Origin: JAICJJ01 sp039809985
GTDB taxonomy: Bacteria > Chloroflexota > Chloroflexia > Thermomicrobiales > UBA6265
Length of the DNA: 10,948 nt
NCBI GenBank assembly: GCA_039809985.1
Contig: JBDHWC010000083.1
Span: 1-10,948 of the forward strand
Reading direction: 5' to 3'
How positions within the stretch are numbered: position 1 is the first letter of the stretch; each line of letters begins with the position of its first letter. This document shows, piece after piece, positions 1 through 6,488 of this stretch. The notes under the pieces are model-generated. The model did no database searches and was not told where the DNA came from. It saw only the letters and a program-made list of their open reading frames with translations. The translations under genes and the position numbers were made by a program.

Positions 1-543
1 ATCAAGGTCAACTCGCTGGTCGACCGGGCCGTGATCCGGGCGCTCTACGCGGCGTCGCAGGCCGGGGTGACCGTCGACCTGATCGTCCGCGGCGCGTGCT
101 GCCTGCGCCCGGGGGTTCCGGGCTGGAGCGAGAACATCCGCGTCGTCAGCATCGTCGGCCGGTTCCTCGAGCACAGCCGGATCTACTACTTCCGGAACGG
201 CGGCGAGGACGAGGTGTACATCGGCAGCGCCGACTTGATGGAGCGCAACATGGACCGGCGGGTGGAAGTGGTCTGCCCGGTGGCCGACCGGGCGATCGCC
301 GCCCACCTGAGGGACGAAGTGCTGCCCGCCTACCTGCGCGACACGGTCAACGCCCAGATCCTGCGGCCGGACGGCACCTACGTCGCCGCCGCCCCCGCCC
401 CGGGCGAGGAGCCGTTCGACGTGCAGCAGTGGTTCATGGAACGGTACCGGGCGCGGTCGCGCGCCGAGCGGGCCACGGCGGCTGGCGCTGCGGTGAGTGC
501 GGCTAGTGTCCGAGCGGCCGGGATGCTTCTGGCCGGGGCGTGA
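1..543 (+). CDS. ppk1: Polyphosphate kinase 1, C-terminal part (5' end outside window)
   Basis: Polyphosphate kinase reversibly transfers the terminal phosphate of ATP to a growing polyphosphate chain. About 180 residues are visible, read in frame from base 1; the gene begins upstream. The family signature is clear: the segment RGACCLRPGVPG (visible residues 30-41), then SENIRV, the IVGRFLEHSRIYYF stretch with His58-59 region holding the second conserved histidine (general acid, equivalent to E. coli His592), and GSADLMERNMDRRVEV (about 75-90). These belong to the C-terminal phospholipase-D-like domains. The end is ordinary apart from an Ala-rich tail after about residue 155 that the family does not conserve. 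The stop TGA lies 16 bases from the stop of the convergent small gene. An internal GTG at base 31 is not the start, because the conserved sequence continues upstream of it. The family call is very secure. Confidence 0.95.
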   Translation: MKVNSLVDRAVIRALYAASQAGVTVDLIVRGACCLRPGVPGWSENIRVVSIVGRFLEHSRIYYFRNGGEDEVYIGSADLMERNMDRRVEVVCPVADRAIAAHLRDEVLPAYLRDTVNAQILRPDGTYVAAAPAPGEEPFDVQQWFMERYRARSRAERATAAGAAVSAASVRAAGMLLAGA

Positions 544-559
544 CGCGGACGAGACCGCG
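544..559. terminator. Short inverted repeat filling the gap between two convergent stop codons
   Basis: The 16 bases between the kinase TGA (541-543) and the CTA stop complement (560-562) consist of CGCGG (544-548), ACGAGA, and CCGCG (555-559): a 5-bp perfect stem with a 6-base loop. There is no T-run, so it would be a weak or Rho-assisted two-way terminator at best. The stem is seen; the role is inferred. Confidence 0.3.
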
Positions 560-832
560 CTACGGCATCAGCTCCTCGTCGAGCCCCTCGTCGTCGGAGG
601 CCAGCTGCGCCTCCAGCGCCGCCAGCGCGTAGGTGTCGATCTCCTGCTGAATGGCGTCGCGCAGGCCGATCAGGTCGACCAAGTCGAGGCCGGCGAGGAT
701 CGCGTTGGCCTCCGGGTCGCCGTCGTCGGCGCTGTTGGGGACGACGCGGAATTCGACCTCGATCGTGCCGTCGCCGTTGTGCTCCGGCGCGAGCGGCACG
801 TCGTCCATGTAGAGGTTCCACGTCTCCAGCAC
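560..832 (-). CDS. Small acidic protein of unknown function
   Basis: A 90-residue protein I do not recognise. It is strongly acidic, has a single lysine-free run of Asp/Glu at both ends (for example DDGDPEAN in the middle and SDDEGLDEELMP at the end), no cysteine, no signal peptide and no membrane segment, so it is probably cytoplasmic. The N-terminal half (NLYMDDVPL...GTIEVEFRVVPN) looks like beta strands and the second half (LVDLIGLRDAIQQEIDTYALAALEAQL) like amphipathic helix. The GTG start is supported by GGGAGG at 838-843 with a 5-base spacer; an in-frame ATG eight codons later (806-808) is the alternative. A promoter candidate lies upstream at 878-906. It is convergent with the polyphosphate kinase gene and divergent from the PotD-like gene. 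Reality of the gene is likely from RBS, promoter and protein-like composition; its function is unknown. Confidence 0.7.
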   Translation of the reverse strand: MLETWNLYMDDVPLAPEHNGDGTIEVEFRVVPNSADDGDPEANAILAGLDLVDLIGLRDAIQQEIDTYALAALEAQLASDDEGLDEELMP

Positions 833-877
833 CGGGGCCTCCCGTTCCGCCTTCCGTCGTTCGAGGGATCGGTCGGC

Positions 878-906
878 AGCGTAACGGCTCGAACGGTGCG
901 CGGCAA
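878..906 (-). promoter_or_regulatory. Candidate housekeeping promoter for the small acidic gene
   Basis: Read on the minus strand, TTGCCG (901-906) and TACGCT (878-883) are separated by exactly 17 bases. Each matches four of six bases of the sigma-70 consensus. It points toward the gene starting at 832, leaving a leader of roughly 40 bases with the GGGAGG ribosome site. Confidence 0.4.
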
Positions 907-925
907 CCGGTCAAGGCCGCCGGGA

Positions 926-954
926 TGGACGGGGCGGGCGTAGGTTGCTAGGCT
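926..954 (+). promoter_or_regulatory. Candidate housekeeping promoter for the PotD-like lipoprotein
   Basis: TGGACG (926-931) and TAGGCT (949-954) are 17 bases apart, a sigma-70-like arrangement with a TAGGCT -10 of the type common in GC-rich bacteria. Transcription would start near 961, about 45 bases before the GGGAGG ribosome site. It is back to back with the minus-strand promoter candidate, the two -35 boxes being 19 bases apart. Confidence 0.4.
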
Positions 955-1004
955 CTGCGCGACATGGCCCACGTCAGGCGGCGGCGCGAGTGCGGGACCG
1001 CCGC

Positions 1005-1010
1005 GGGAGG
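1005..1010 (+). promoter_or_regulatory. Ribosome binding site that decides the lipoprotein start
   Basis: GGGAGG at 1005-1010 overlaps the first possible GTG (1010), so it cannot serve that codon. It is 8 bases before the GTG at 1019, which is therefore the better start. Confidence 0.6.
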
Positions 1011-1018
1011 TGGCGGCG

Positions 1019-2197
1019 GTGGAACCTGCCCCGACGCCTCGCGCCAGACAGCAGACGCCCCCGGGTCCGCGCCGAGCCTCCCGGCGGGCGATGCTCGTCG
1101 GGGCGGCGGGCACCGCGTTCCTTGGCGGCTGCGGTCGCCAGCCCGAGATCGACCAAGCTCCGATCGCCTTCGCCACGCCCGGCATCGCGGTCGCCGCCTT
1201 CGAGGACCCGACCCGCTGGCGAGGTCGCCGCTTGACCGTCGCCGCCCGGGGCGGCGAAGTGCAGGACGCGCTGCGCACCGCCGTCTGGGGGCCGTTCTCG
1301 CGCGCCACCGGGGCCGAGGTCGACGACGTGGTCGGCGACGCCGCGTTGCTCGGCACGCCGCAGGCTGGGCGGGCGTCCTTCGCCGATCTCGTCCTCGTCG
1401 ACGCGGTCTGGGCGGCCGGCGGGCAGGCGGCGGCGACGCTTCAGCCGCTCGACGACGGCCTCGCTGCCGCCGTGCCGGAGCGGTTCGGGACGAGCCCGCT
1501 GACGGTGCCGGCGTTCGCCTACGCGCTCGTTGGCGCGCACGTGGCCGGTTTGGCCGGCACCCCGCCGCCCCTCGACGGCTGGGAGGCGTGGTGGGACGTC
1601 AAGGTCCACCCGGGCCCGCGGGCGCTCGGCAGTGATCCGTTCGGCACGCTCGAGTTCGCTCTTCTGGCCGACGGTGTGGCCGCCGACCGGCTCTACCCGC
1701 TCGACCTCGACCGCGCCACGGCCTCGCTGCGGCGGGTGCGCGACGCGGTCGGCGATCGCTGGTGGACGGCCGGGTTCGACCCGGTTGGGTGGCTCGGCAG
1801 CGGCCGGGCCGCGCTCGCGTCGGCGTGGCACCACCGCGTGGTGGCCGGCAACTGGGACGGCCTCGGCCTGACGATCGTCTGGCGGCAGGGGATGCTGGTC
1901 GCCGACCGCTGGGGCGTGCCCGTCGCGGCCGAGAACGCCGACGTCGCGGCGGACATGGTCCGCTACGCGCTGACGCCGGAGGTGCAGGCGGCCCTCGCCA
2001 GCGTGCTGCCGCTCGGGCCGGTCGTGCCTGACGCATTCGGGCTGGTCGACCCGTTCGTGGCCGCGACACTGCCGACCGACCCGTCGCGCGTCGGGCAGTT
2101 GTTCGTGCCGGACGCGACGTGGTGGGCGGCGAACCGGGCCGAGGCACGGCGGCGCATCGCCGAGGTGGTGCCGCTCGCCGCCCCGGTCTCGGGGTAG
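1019..2197 (+). CDS. PotD-like ABC transporter substrate-binding lipoprotein
   Basis: Probably the extracytoplasmic binding protein of a polyamine-type ABC importer, 392 residues from the GTG at 1019. The N-terminus carries a twin-arginine signal (SRRAML, residues 21-26) and a lipobox ending in LGGC, so Cys38 would be lipidated and the protein anchored outside the membrane. The body matches the spermidine/putrescine-binding family pattern: a first strand RRLTVAARGG, WEAWWDVKVHPGPRAL near the middle, a LEFALLADGVAADRLYPLD segment, WWTAGFDPV, GRAALASAWHHRV, IVWRQGMLVADRWGVP and a C-terminal LPLGPVVPDAFGLVDP with WWAANR. No permease or ATPase gene is adjacent, so it is an orphan in this window. 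It is convergent with the FAD oxidoreductase, nine bases apart. The true ligand is not readable; polyamine is inferred from family resemblance, and another small amine or organic cation is possible. Confidence 0.85.
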   Translation: MEPAPTPRARQQTPPGPRRASRRAMLVGAAGTAFLGGCGRQPEIDQAPIAFATPGIAVAAFEDPTRWRGRRLTVAARGGEVQDALRTAVWGPFSRATGAEVDDVVGDAALLGTPQAGRASFADLVLVDAVWAAGGQAAATLQPLDDGLAAAVPERFGTSPLTVPAFAYALVGAHVAGLAGTPPPLDGWEAWWDVKVHPGPRALGSDPFGTLEFALLADGVAADRLYPLDLDRATASLRRVRDAVGDRWWTAGFDPVGWLGSGRAALASAWHHRVVAGNWDGLGLTIVWRQGMLVADRWGVPVAAENADVAADMVRYALTPEVQAALASVLPLGPVVPDAFGLVDPFVAATLPTDPSRVGQLFVPDATWWAANRAEARRRIAEVVPLAAPVSG

Positions 2198-2210
2198 CGC
2201 GGCCGGCTAC
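2194..2210. terminator. Inverted repeat carrying both convergent stop codons
   Basis: GTAGC (2194-2198), seven bases, then GCTAC (2206-2210) form a 5-bp inverted repeat. The TAG stop of the lipoprotein gene lies in one arm and the reverse-strand stop of the oxidoreductase in the other. The loop itself contains the palindrome CGGCCG. No T-run follows, so the terminator role is a guess. Confidence 0.3.
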
Positions 2211-3625
2211 TCCTTCTTCATCCCGGACGGCGCGAAGTCGGCCAGCCACTCCACCGGCGCGGCGGGGACGCGCCCGGCGTAGAGGTCGAGCTCGCGCTGG
2301 TGCACCGCCTCGCGCACGGCGATGCCGCCGAAGAAGCGGATCGGGTCGGGCGGGAAGAGCGACCACGGGCCGCGGTTCAGGGCCGAGGCGGTCCACTCGT
2401 CCTTCAGGCCGAGGGCGCGGGAGGCAAGAAACTTGCCGCCGAGCCACGACTGGCCGACCCCGGAGCCGGAATAGCCGACCCCGTAGTGAACGGCAGGCGC
2501 GCCGTCGAGCGTGCCGAAGATCAGCGTGTTGTTCTCGGTGCGGTCGATCGGGCCGGCCCAGCGGTGGGTGATCGGCACGTCGGCGAGCGACGGGTAGGCG
2601 CGGTGGAACGCCTGCTCCGTCTGCTTGATCCGGCCGCCCGGCTCCTCGAACCCGCGGGAGATGCGGCCGAGGAAGGCGTGGGTCAGCCCGCCCTTGCCGA
2701 ACGCGATGCGCCCGTCGCGGGTGGTCCGGTAGTAGTCGACCATCAGGTTGCTGTCGGTGATCGCCTCGCTGCCGGTCCAGCCGATCGCCTTCAGGCGCTC
2801 CGGGATCGGCGCGGTCGCGATCATGTCGGACGCCATCGGCAGCAGGGCGCGCCGCAGTTCCGGCAGCGACGCCGCCCAGGCGTTGATCGCCAGCACGACG
2901 GTGCCGGCAACGACGCGACCTTCCGGGGTGTTGACCACCGGCGGCGACTTCTTGTCGACGTAGGTCACCGGCGAGTGCTCGAAAATGCGCACCCCCTGCT
3001 CAACGGCCACCCGCCGCATGCCGCGGGCCAAGTGCGCCGGCTGCACGGTCGCGCCGCTGCGCCCGTAGACGCCCCCGAGGTGGATGCGGGAGCCGGTGCG
3101 GGCGGCGACCTGCTCCGGATCGAGCCGGCGCAGCACGTCGATGCCGTAGTCCTCCGTCAGGGACAGGAACCGGTCCCAACTGCCCAGGTGTGCCGGGGCG
3201 GTCGCCGTGCCGAGCCAGCCGCCGGGCACGAAGTGGGCGTCGATCCCGTGCGCATCGCAGAACGCGCCGATGGCGGAGATCGCGTCCTCGCTTGCGCGGG
3301 CGAGCCGAACCGCCTCCTCGGTGCCGCAGAGCCGGGTCAGTTGCGCCAGCCGCGGCCACCAGTCAGTGACCAACCCGCCATTGCGCCCACTGGCCCCGGA
3401 GCCGCAGATGTCGGCCTCGAGGAGCACAACGTCGACCGAGGGGTCGGCTGCCTTGATCCCCAGCGCGGTCCAGAGCCCCGTGTAGCCGCCGCCGACGACG
3501 CAGACGTCGGCCCGTTCCTGCCCGGTCAGTGCCTCGACGTGCTCGGCGTCCGGCTCGATCTCGAGCGCCTCCTGCAGCCAGAGCGAACGGTTTCGGCTGC
3601 GCAGCACCGGCTGGAGCATGGTCAT
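2207..3625 (-). CDS. FAD-dependent oxidoreductase, DAO family (PuuB/OrdL-like)
   Basis: A 472-residue flavoenzyme of the D-amino-acid-oxidase superfamily. The Rossmann dinucleotide-binding motif is VVGGGYTG (43-50), followed by the ribose-binding Glu70 in VVLLEADICG and the family-typical GASGRNGG (78-84). The C-terminal FAD-contact region is HRWAGPIDRTENN (354-366) with GYSGSGVGQSWLGG (384-397). Members closest in pattern oxidise the amine of gamma-glutamylputrescine, sarcosine or similar secondary amines with release of an aldehyde and ammonia or hydrogen peroxide. There is no signal peptide, so it is cytoplasmic. The ATG start has GAGGTG (3633-3638) seven bases upstream; a second in-frame ATG follows two codons later. 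It converges on the PotD-like binding-protein gene, which agrees with an amine substrate, but no gamma-glutamylputrescine synthetase is nearby. The family call is firm; the substrate is inferred. Confidence 0.88.
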   Translation of the reverse strand: MTMLQPVLRSRNRSLWLQEALEIEPDAEHVEALTGQERADVCVVGGGYTGLWTALGIKAADPSVDVVLLEADICGSGASGRNGGLVTDWWPRLAQLTRLCGTEEAVRLARASEDAISAIGAFCDAHGIDAHFVPGGWLGTATAPAHLGSWDRFLSLTEDYGIDVLRRLDPEQVAARTGSRIHLGGVYGRSGATVQPAHLARGMRRVAVEQGVRIFEHSPVTYVDKKSPPVVNTPEGRVVAGTVVLAINAWAASLPELRRALLPMASDMIATAPIPERLKAIGWTGSEAITDSNLMVDYYRTTRDGRIAFGKGGLTHAFLGRISRGFEEPGGRIKQTEQAFHRAYPSLADVPITHRWAGPIDRTENNTLIFGTLDGAPAVHYGVGYSGSGVGQSWLGGKFLASRALGLKDEWTASALNRGPWSLFPPDPIRFFGGIAVREAVHQRELDLYAGRVPAAPVEWLADFAPSGMKKE

Positions 3626-3902
3626 CGGGAATCACCTCGGTCAGGCGCGCCCGCGGCGCGCCGCGGACGGCAAGCGACGTGTCGCGGGCATTCTCCGTGA
3701 ATCGACGCCGCCGCGGGAAGGTCCGGCGACCCGGAGACCGCCGCCGCGGCCGTTTGCCGCGCCGTTGCACTGCCGCTCTGCCCGCCCCTTGCGACGGAAT
3801 CCCCGCGACCGGCGATCGGTGGCGCACGCCGCACCTGCCGTTCCCGGAGCGACTACAGTTTCTCGCACGAGGACGTTGGTCCCGCAGCGCGAGGAGGCCG
3901 CG
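3626..3902. other. Divergent intergenic region, 277 bases
   Basis: This gap separates the divergent oxidoreductase and stress-protein genes. The open frame running through it ahead of the stress protein has a low-complexity Arg/Pro-rich translation and is not credible as coding. The only promoter-like hint is TACAGT (3854-3859), about 50 bases before the stress-protein start, without a good -35. No clear minus-strand promoter was found. Confidence 0.5.
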
Positions 3903-4403
3903 ATGCCGAACACCCCGCCGGACACCGCCGGCACCGCCAACCCGCCGTCGATCGCGACGGTGATCGTGCCGCTCGACGGTTCGCTGGCGGCGGAAGGCGT
4001 CCTGACCATGGCCGGCGACATCGCCCGCTGCACCGGGTCCGCGCTGGTGCTCCTGCACGTGGTCCCGTACCCCGAGCCGCTCGAGGTCCGCCCGGCCCAT
4101 GGCGCGATCTGGCCCGACACCGAGGAGTTGCCGCCCGACGTGCTGGAGGCGATCGGGGAGGCGCAGCGCTACCTCGACGCGCTCGGCCAGGCGATCGGCG
4201 CGACTGCGACCGTGGTGCGCGTCGGCGATCCTTTCAGCCGGATCCGGCAGGAGGCGCGGACGCTCGACCGCTCGCTGATCGTGCTGACGAGCAAGGCCAC
4301 CGCCACGGCGCGGGTCGGCCAGCACAGCGAACTGGCGCGACGTCTCGCCTTCTCGCACGTCGCACCGGTCCTGATGGTGCCGCCGCCCGAGTCACAGCCC
4401 TGA
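3903..4403 (+). CDS. Universal stress protein (UspA family), degenerate nucleotide loop
   Basis: A 166-residue single-domain Usp protein, cytoplasmic. The first strand IATVIVPLDGSLAAEGVL (17-34) with the conserved Asp25-Gly-Ser, the second strand SALVLLHVVPYPEP (46-59), the VVRVGDP segment (104-110) and the C-terminal APVLMVP (154-160) are all in family order. The family's ATP-binding signature G-x2-G-x9-G-S/T, which should fall around residues 128-148, is absent: the stretch LTSKATATARVGQHSELARR has only Gly139. It may therefore be a non-ATP-binding member, used as a dimer or partner-binding protein. The first 16 residues are Pro/Thr-rich and probably disordered. The ATG at 3903 is chosen because GAGGAGG (3891-3897) lies five bases upstream; the open frame extends further 5' but without protein-like sequence. 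It converges on the phosphatase gene with seven bases between them. Confidence 0.85.
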   Translation: MPNTPPDTAGTANPPSIATVIVPLDGSLAAEGVLTMAGDIARCTGSALVLLHVVPYPEPLEVRPAHGAIWPDTEELPPDVLEAIGEAQRYLDALGQAIGATATVVRVGDPFSRIRQEARTLDRSLIVLTSKATATARVGQHSELARRLAFSHVAPVLMVPPPESQP

Positions 4404-4414
4404 CCCGCGGTCAG
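4400..4414. terminator. Inverted repeat carrying both convergent stop codons
   Basis: CTGACC (4400-4405), CGC, GGTCAG (4409-4414): a 6-bp perfect inverted repeat. The TGA of the stress-protein gene and the reverse-strand TGA of the phosphatase gene are placed symmetrically in its two arms. No T-run flanks it; a weak two-way terminator is possible. Confidence 0.3.
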
Positions 4415-5301
4415 TCGAGCCCGAGCTCCGCCCGGGTCGCGGCGAGGACGCGGGCGTGCGTCGTCGGGTCGACCGCGGCCAGCAGTCCGCCCCCGTTGCG
4501 AGGATGCGGCTTGTTGTAGACGTAGCGGCGGCCGCTCATGTCGGTGACCAGGCCGCCCGCCTCGTGCACGAAGAGGTCGGGCATCGCGAAGTCCCATTCC
4601 CACGCCATGCCCTGCTGGTCGGCGGGCTTGCCGGGCCGGTAGCCGACCATGCTGTCGCAGTGGCGGTCGGGCAGGAAGGTGCGCGGCGAGAAGCCGGTCT
4701 CGAGCGGCGTCGTTTGCTGGCCGCCGAGCCGTCCGATGATCTTGGCCAGCAACGGCTGGTTCTCCGGCGAGCCGAACCAGATGGTGGAGGCGAGAATCGG
4801 GGCGGCGCCGTCGCTGACCGGGGCGAAGCGAACCGGCGCGAACGCGGCGTCGTCCCCGTCGCGCAGCCACGCGCCGCCGCCGAGCGTCGCCAGGCAGAGA
4901 CGCTGGGTGGTCGGCTGGTAGCCCGCGCCGACCACTGGCCGACCATCCTCGACCAAGGCGATCAGCACGTCGAACTCGCCCGTGCGGCGGACGAACTCGC
5001 GGGTGCCGTCGATCGGGTCGACCACCCAGCAGCGGCGATGCGCGAGGCGAGCGGGGTCGTCCTTGCCCTCCTCGGTGAGGATCGGGTCGGCGGGGAACCG
5101 TTCCGCCGTCATCGCCCGGATGATGCGGTCGGAGGCGAGGTCGGCGTCGGTCACCTCGGACCCGTCGGCCTTCTCGTAAACCCGGGCCGCGGCACGGTCG
5201 TACAAGTCGCGGACGGCGGCTCCGGCCTTGGTCGCCGCCAGGACGGCCGCGGCCGCTTCCGCCGCGAACGGGGCGGTGGGGGAGAGGGGGTCAACGGGCA
5301 C
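4411..5301 (-). CDS. Inositol-monophosphatase-family phosphatase, CysQ-like
   Basis: A 296-residue magnesium-dependent, lithium-sensitive type phosphatase. The metal site is complete: ILTEEG with Glu77-Glu78, then WVVDPIDGTREF (92-103) with Asp95 and Asp98, and WEWDFAMPDL with Asp237 followed by HEAGGLVTD (246-254). The upstream EVTDADLASDRII (49-61) is also family-typical. The run DGTREFVRRTGEFDVLIALV resembles CysQ, the 3'(2'),5'-bisphosphate nucleotidase that removes the toxic by-product PAP of sulfate assimilation, more than it resembles true inositol monophosphatases. No sulfur-assimilation gene is near, so the substrate stays open. GTG start with AGGAAGG (5311-5317) nine bases upstream. 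It lies 45 bases behind the LLM oxidoreductase on the same strand with no clear promoter between, so the two are probably cotranscribed. Confidence 0.88.
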   Translation of the reverse strand: MPVDPLSPTAPFAAEAAAAVLAATKAGAAVRDLYDRAAARVYEKADGSEVTDADLASDRIIRAMTAERFPADPILTEEGKDDPARLAHRRCWVVDPIDGTREFVRRTGEFDVLIALVEDGRPVVGAGYQPTTQRLCLATLGGGAWLRDGDDAAFAPVRFAPVSDGAAPILASTIWFGSPENQPLLAKIIGRLGGQQTTPLETGFSPRTFLPDRHCDSMVGYRPGKPADQQGMAWEWDFAMPDLFVHEAGGLVTDMSGRRYVYNKPHPRNGGGLLAAVDPTTHARVLAATRAELGLD

Positions 5302-5346
5302 GGATCGATTCCTTCCTGACGGCGCAAGGGCCGTGGCGCGCCAGAA

Positions 5347-6345
5347 TCACGCGCGAGCGGCGCGAATCCGGGGCATGACTTCGGTGGCGAAGAGATCGAC
5401 GGTCTCGAGGTCGGCCGCGTCCTGCACCTGAACGACAAAGTACTGCATACCGGCGTCAACCAAGCCTTGGTAGTAGTCGAGCACCTCGTCGGGGGACCCG
5501 ACCACCCGACTGAAACGCTGCTCCTCGTTCAATCCGTTCGGATAGTAGCGGTCCAGCTTGGCGCGCGCCGCCGCGGCGTTCGGCGCGACCATCAGCCACG
5601 ATGTGAAGTGGGTGCGGAGGATCGAGTCGAACGTCCGGCCCAGCGTGTCGCAGTGCCGACGCAGCACGTCGAGCTTGTGGCGCACGTCGGCGGCATTGCG
5701 GGCGAGGCCGGTCGCGTGGCCGGGGCCGAAGTTGCAGGCGTCGGCGTACTGGGCGACCAGGCGGAGGCCGACCTTCTCGCCGCCGCCGGCCAGCATCAGC
5801 GGCGGGCGCGGTCGCTGCACCGGCGGCGGCAGGATCTGAGCACCGGTGACACGGTGGTGGACGCCGCCGAACGAGAACGGCTCCGGGCCCCACGCGCCGA
5901 GGATGATGCGGACGGCCTCCTCCAGCGAGGCTTGCCGTTCCGGCACCGGTGGGAACGGAAGCCCGAGCTGGGCGAACTCGCCGGCGTTCCAGCCGTGGCC
6001 GAGGCCGAGGACGAAGCGGCCATCCGACAGGTTGTCGAGGTCGGCGCCGAGCCGGGCGGTGACGACCGGGAGGCGATAGGGGGCGCAGAGGACCACCGAG
6101 CCGAGCCGGATGCGCTCGGTCCGCCCGGCGACCGCGGCGAGGTGGAGCCAAGGTTCCGGCATGTACCCCGGGTGGTCCCCGAGGAAGAACCCGTCGAAGC
6201 CGAGCGCCTCCGCGCGGACGGCGAGGTCGAGCAGGTGGCGGCCGGGTTCCGGGTCGTCGGGCCGTGGCACGGGCTGGAGGCCGAACCCGACTCGGTCGCG
6301 GAAGCCGGCGACCCACGGGTGGATGGAGTGGTCAGGCGTTGACAC
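5347..6345 (-). CDS. LLM-class flavin/F420-dependent oxidoreductase
   Basis: A 332-residue TIM-barrel enzyme of the luciferase-like monooxygenase superfamily, which uses reduced FMN or coenzyme F420. Family marks seen in order: the first strand VGFGLQPVP (19-27), AEALGFDGFFLGDHP (45-59), RIRLGSVVLCAPYRLPVVTARLG split over 79-100, NLSDGRFVLGLGHGWNAGEF (105-124, the typical barrel-strand signature), PPLMLAGGGEKVGLRLVAQYAD from 181, and a C-terminal VVGSPDEVLDYYQGLVDAGM (281-300). It resembles the F420-dependent subgroup more than bacterial luciferase, but the cofactor cannot be settled by eye. No signal peptide. GTG start with GGAGG (6352-6356) six bases upstream. First gene of a probable two-gene unit with the CysQ-like phosphatase; divergent from the phosphotriesterase-like gene. 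Substrate unknown. Confidence 0.88.
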   Translation of the reverse strand: MSTPDHSIHPWVAGFRDRVGFGLQPVPRPDDPEPGRHLLDLAVRAEALGFDGFFLGDHPGYMPEPWLHLAAVAGRTERIRLGSVVLCAPYRLPVVTARLGADLDNLSDGRFVLGLGHGWNAGEFAQLGLPFPPVPERQASLEEAVRIILGAWGPEPFSFGGVHHRVTGAQILPPPVQRPRPPLMLAGGGEKVGLRLVAQYADACNFGPGHATGLARNAADVRHKLDVLRRHCDTLGRTFDSILRTHFTSWLMVAPNAAAARAKLDRYYPNGLNEEQRFSRVVGSPDEVLDYYQGLVDAGMQYFVVQVQDAADLETVDLFATEVMPRIRAARA

Positions 6346-6436
6346 GGGCTGCCTCCGGGGCGGAAGGTTCGGCGGCGCAGAGGGGGATCATCGGGCGATC
6401 AACGGCCGGGCGCAACCGACGACCTGCACCAAGCAC

Positions 6437-6465
6437 AACATATCCCTTGTACACATTCCCAACAA
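6437..6465 (-). promoter_or_regulatory. Candidate promoter for the LLM oxidoreductase / phosphatase pair
   Basis: On the minus strand TTGTTG (6460-6465) and TATGTT (6437-6442) are 17 bases apart, with a leader of about 85 bases to the GTG at 6345. It lies inside an AT-richer island (about 6429-6479) that stands out in this GC-rich window. The opposite-strand promoter for the phosphotriesterase-like gene was not identified. Confidence 0.35.
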
Positions 6466-6476
6466 CGTACCAAAAC

Positions 6477-6483
6477 GAGGTGA
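6477..6483 (+). promoter_or_regulatory. Ribosome binding site for the phosphotriesterase-like gene
   Basis: GAGGTGA (6477-6483) is five bases before an in-frame TTG (6489). It overlaps an in-frame GTG at 6480, so it argues for the rarer TTG as start. ACGAGG occurs twice here (6475-6480 and 6483-6488), so the assignment is not certain. Confidence 0.4.
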
Positions 6484-6488
6484 CGAGG

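Noticed and set aside
2300..3700. 466-codon open frame on the plus strand opposite the FAD oxidoreductase
   Set aside because: Its translation is Arg/Ala/Gly/Pro-rich low complexity with no family motifs. The minus-strand frame has complete FAD-binding signatures and a good ribosome site, so this is an antisense shadow typical of GC-rich DNA.
3618..3902. 95-codon N-terminal extension of the universal stress protein
   Set aside because: The extension is Arg/Pro-rich without Usp features, and GAGGAGG five bases before ATG 3903 fixes the start there.
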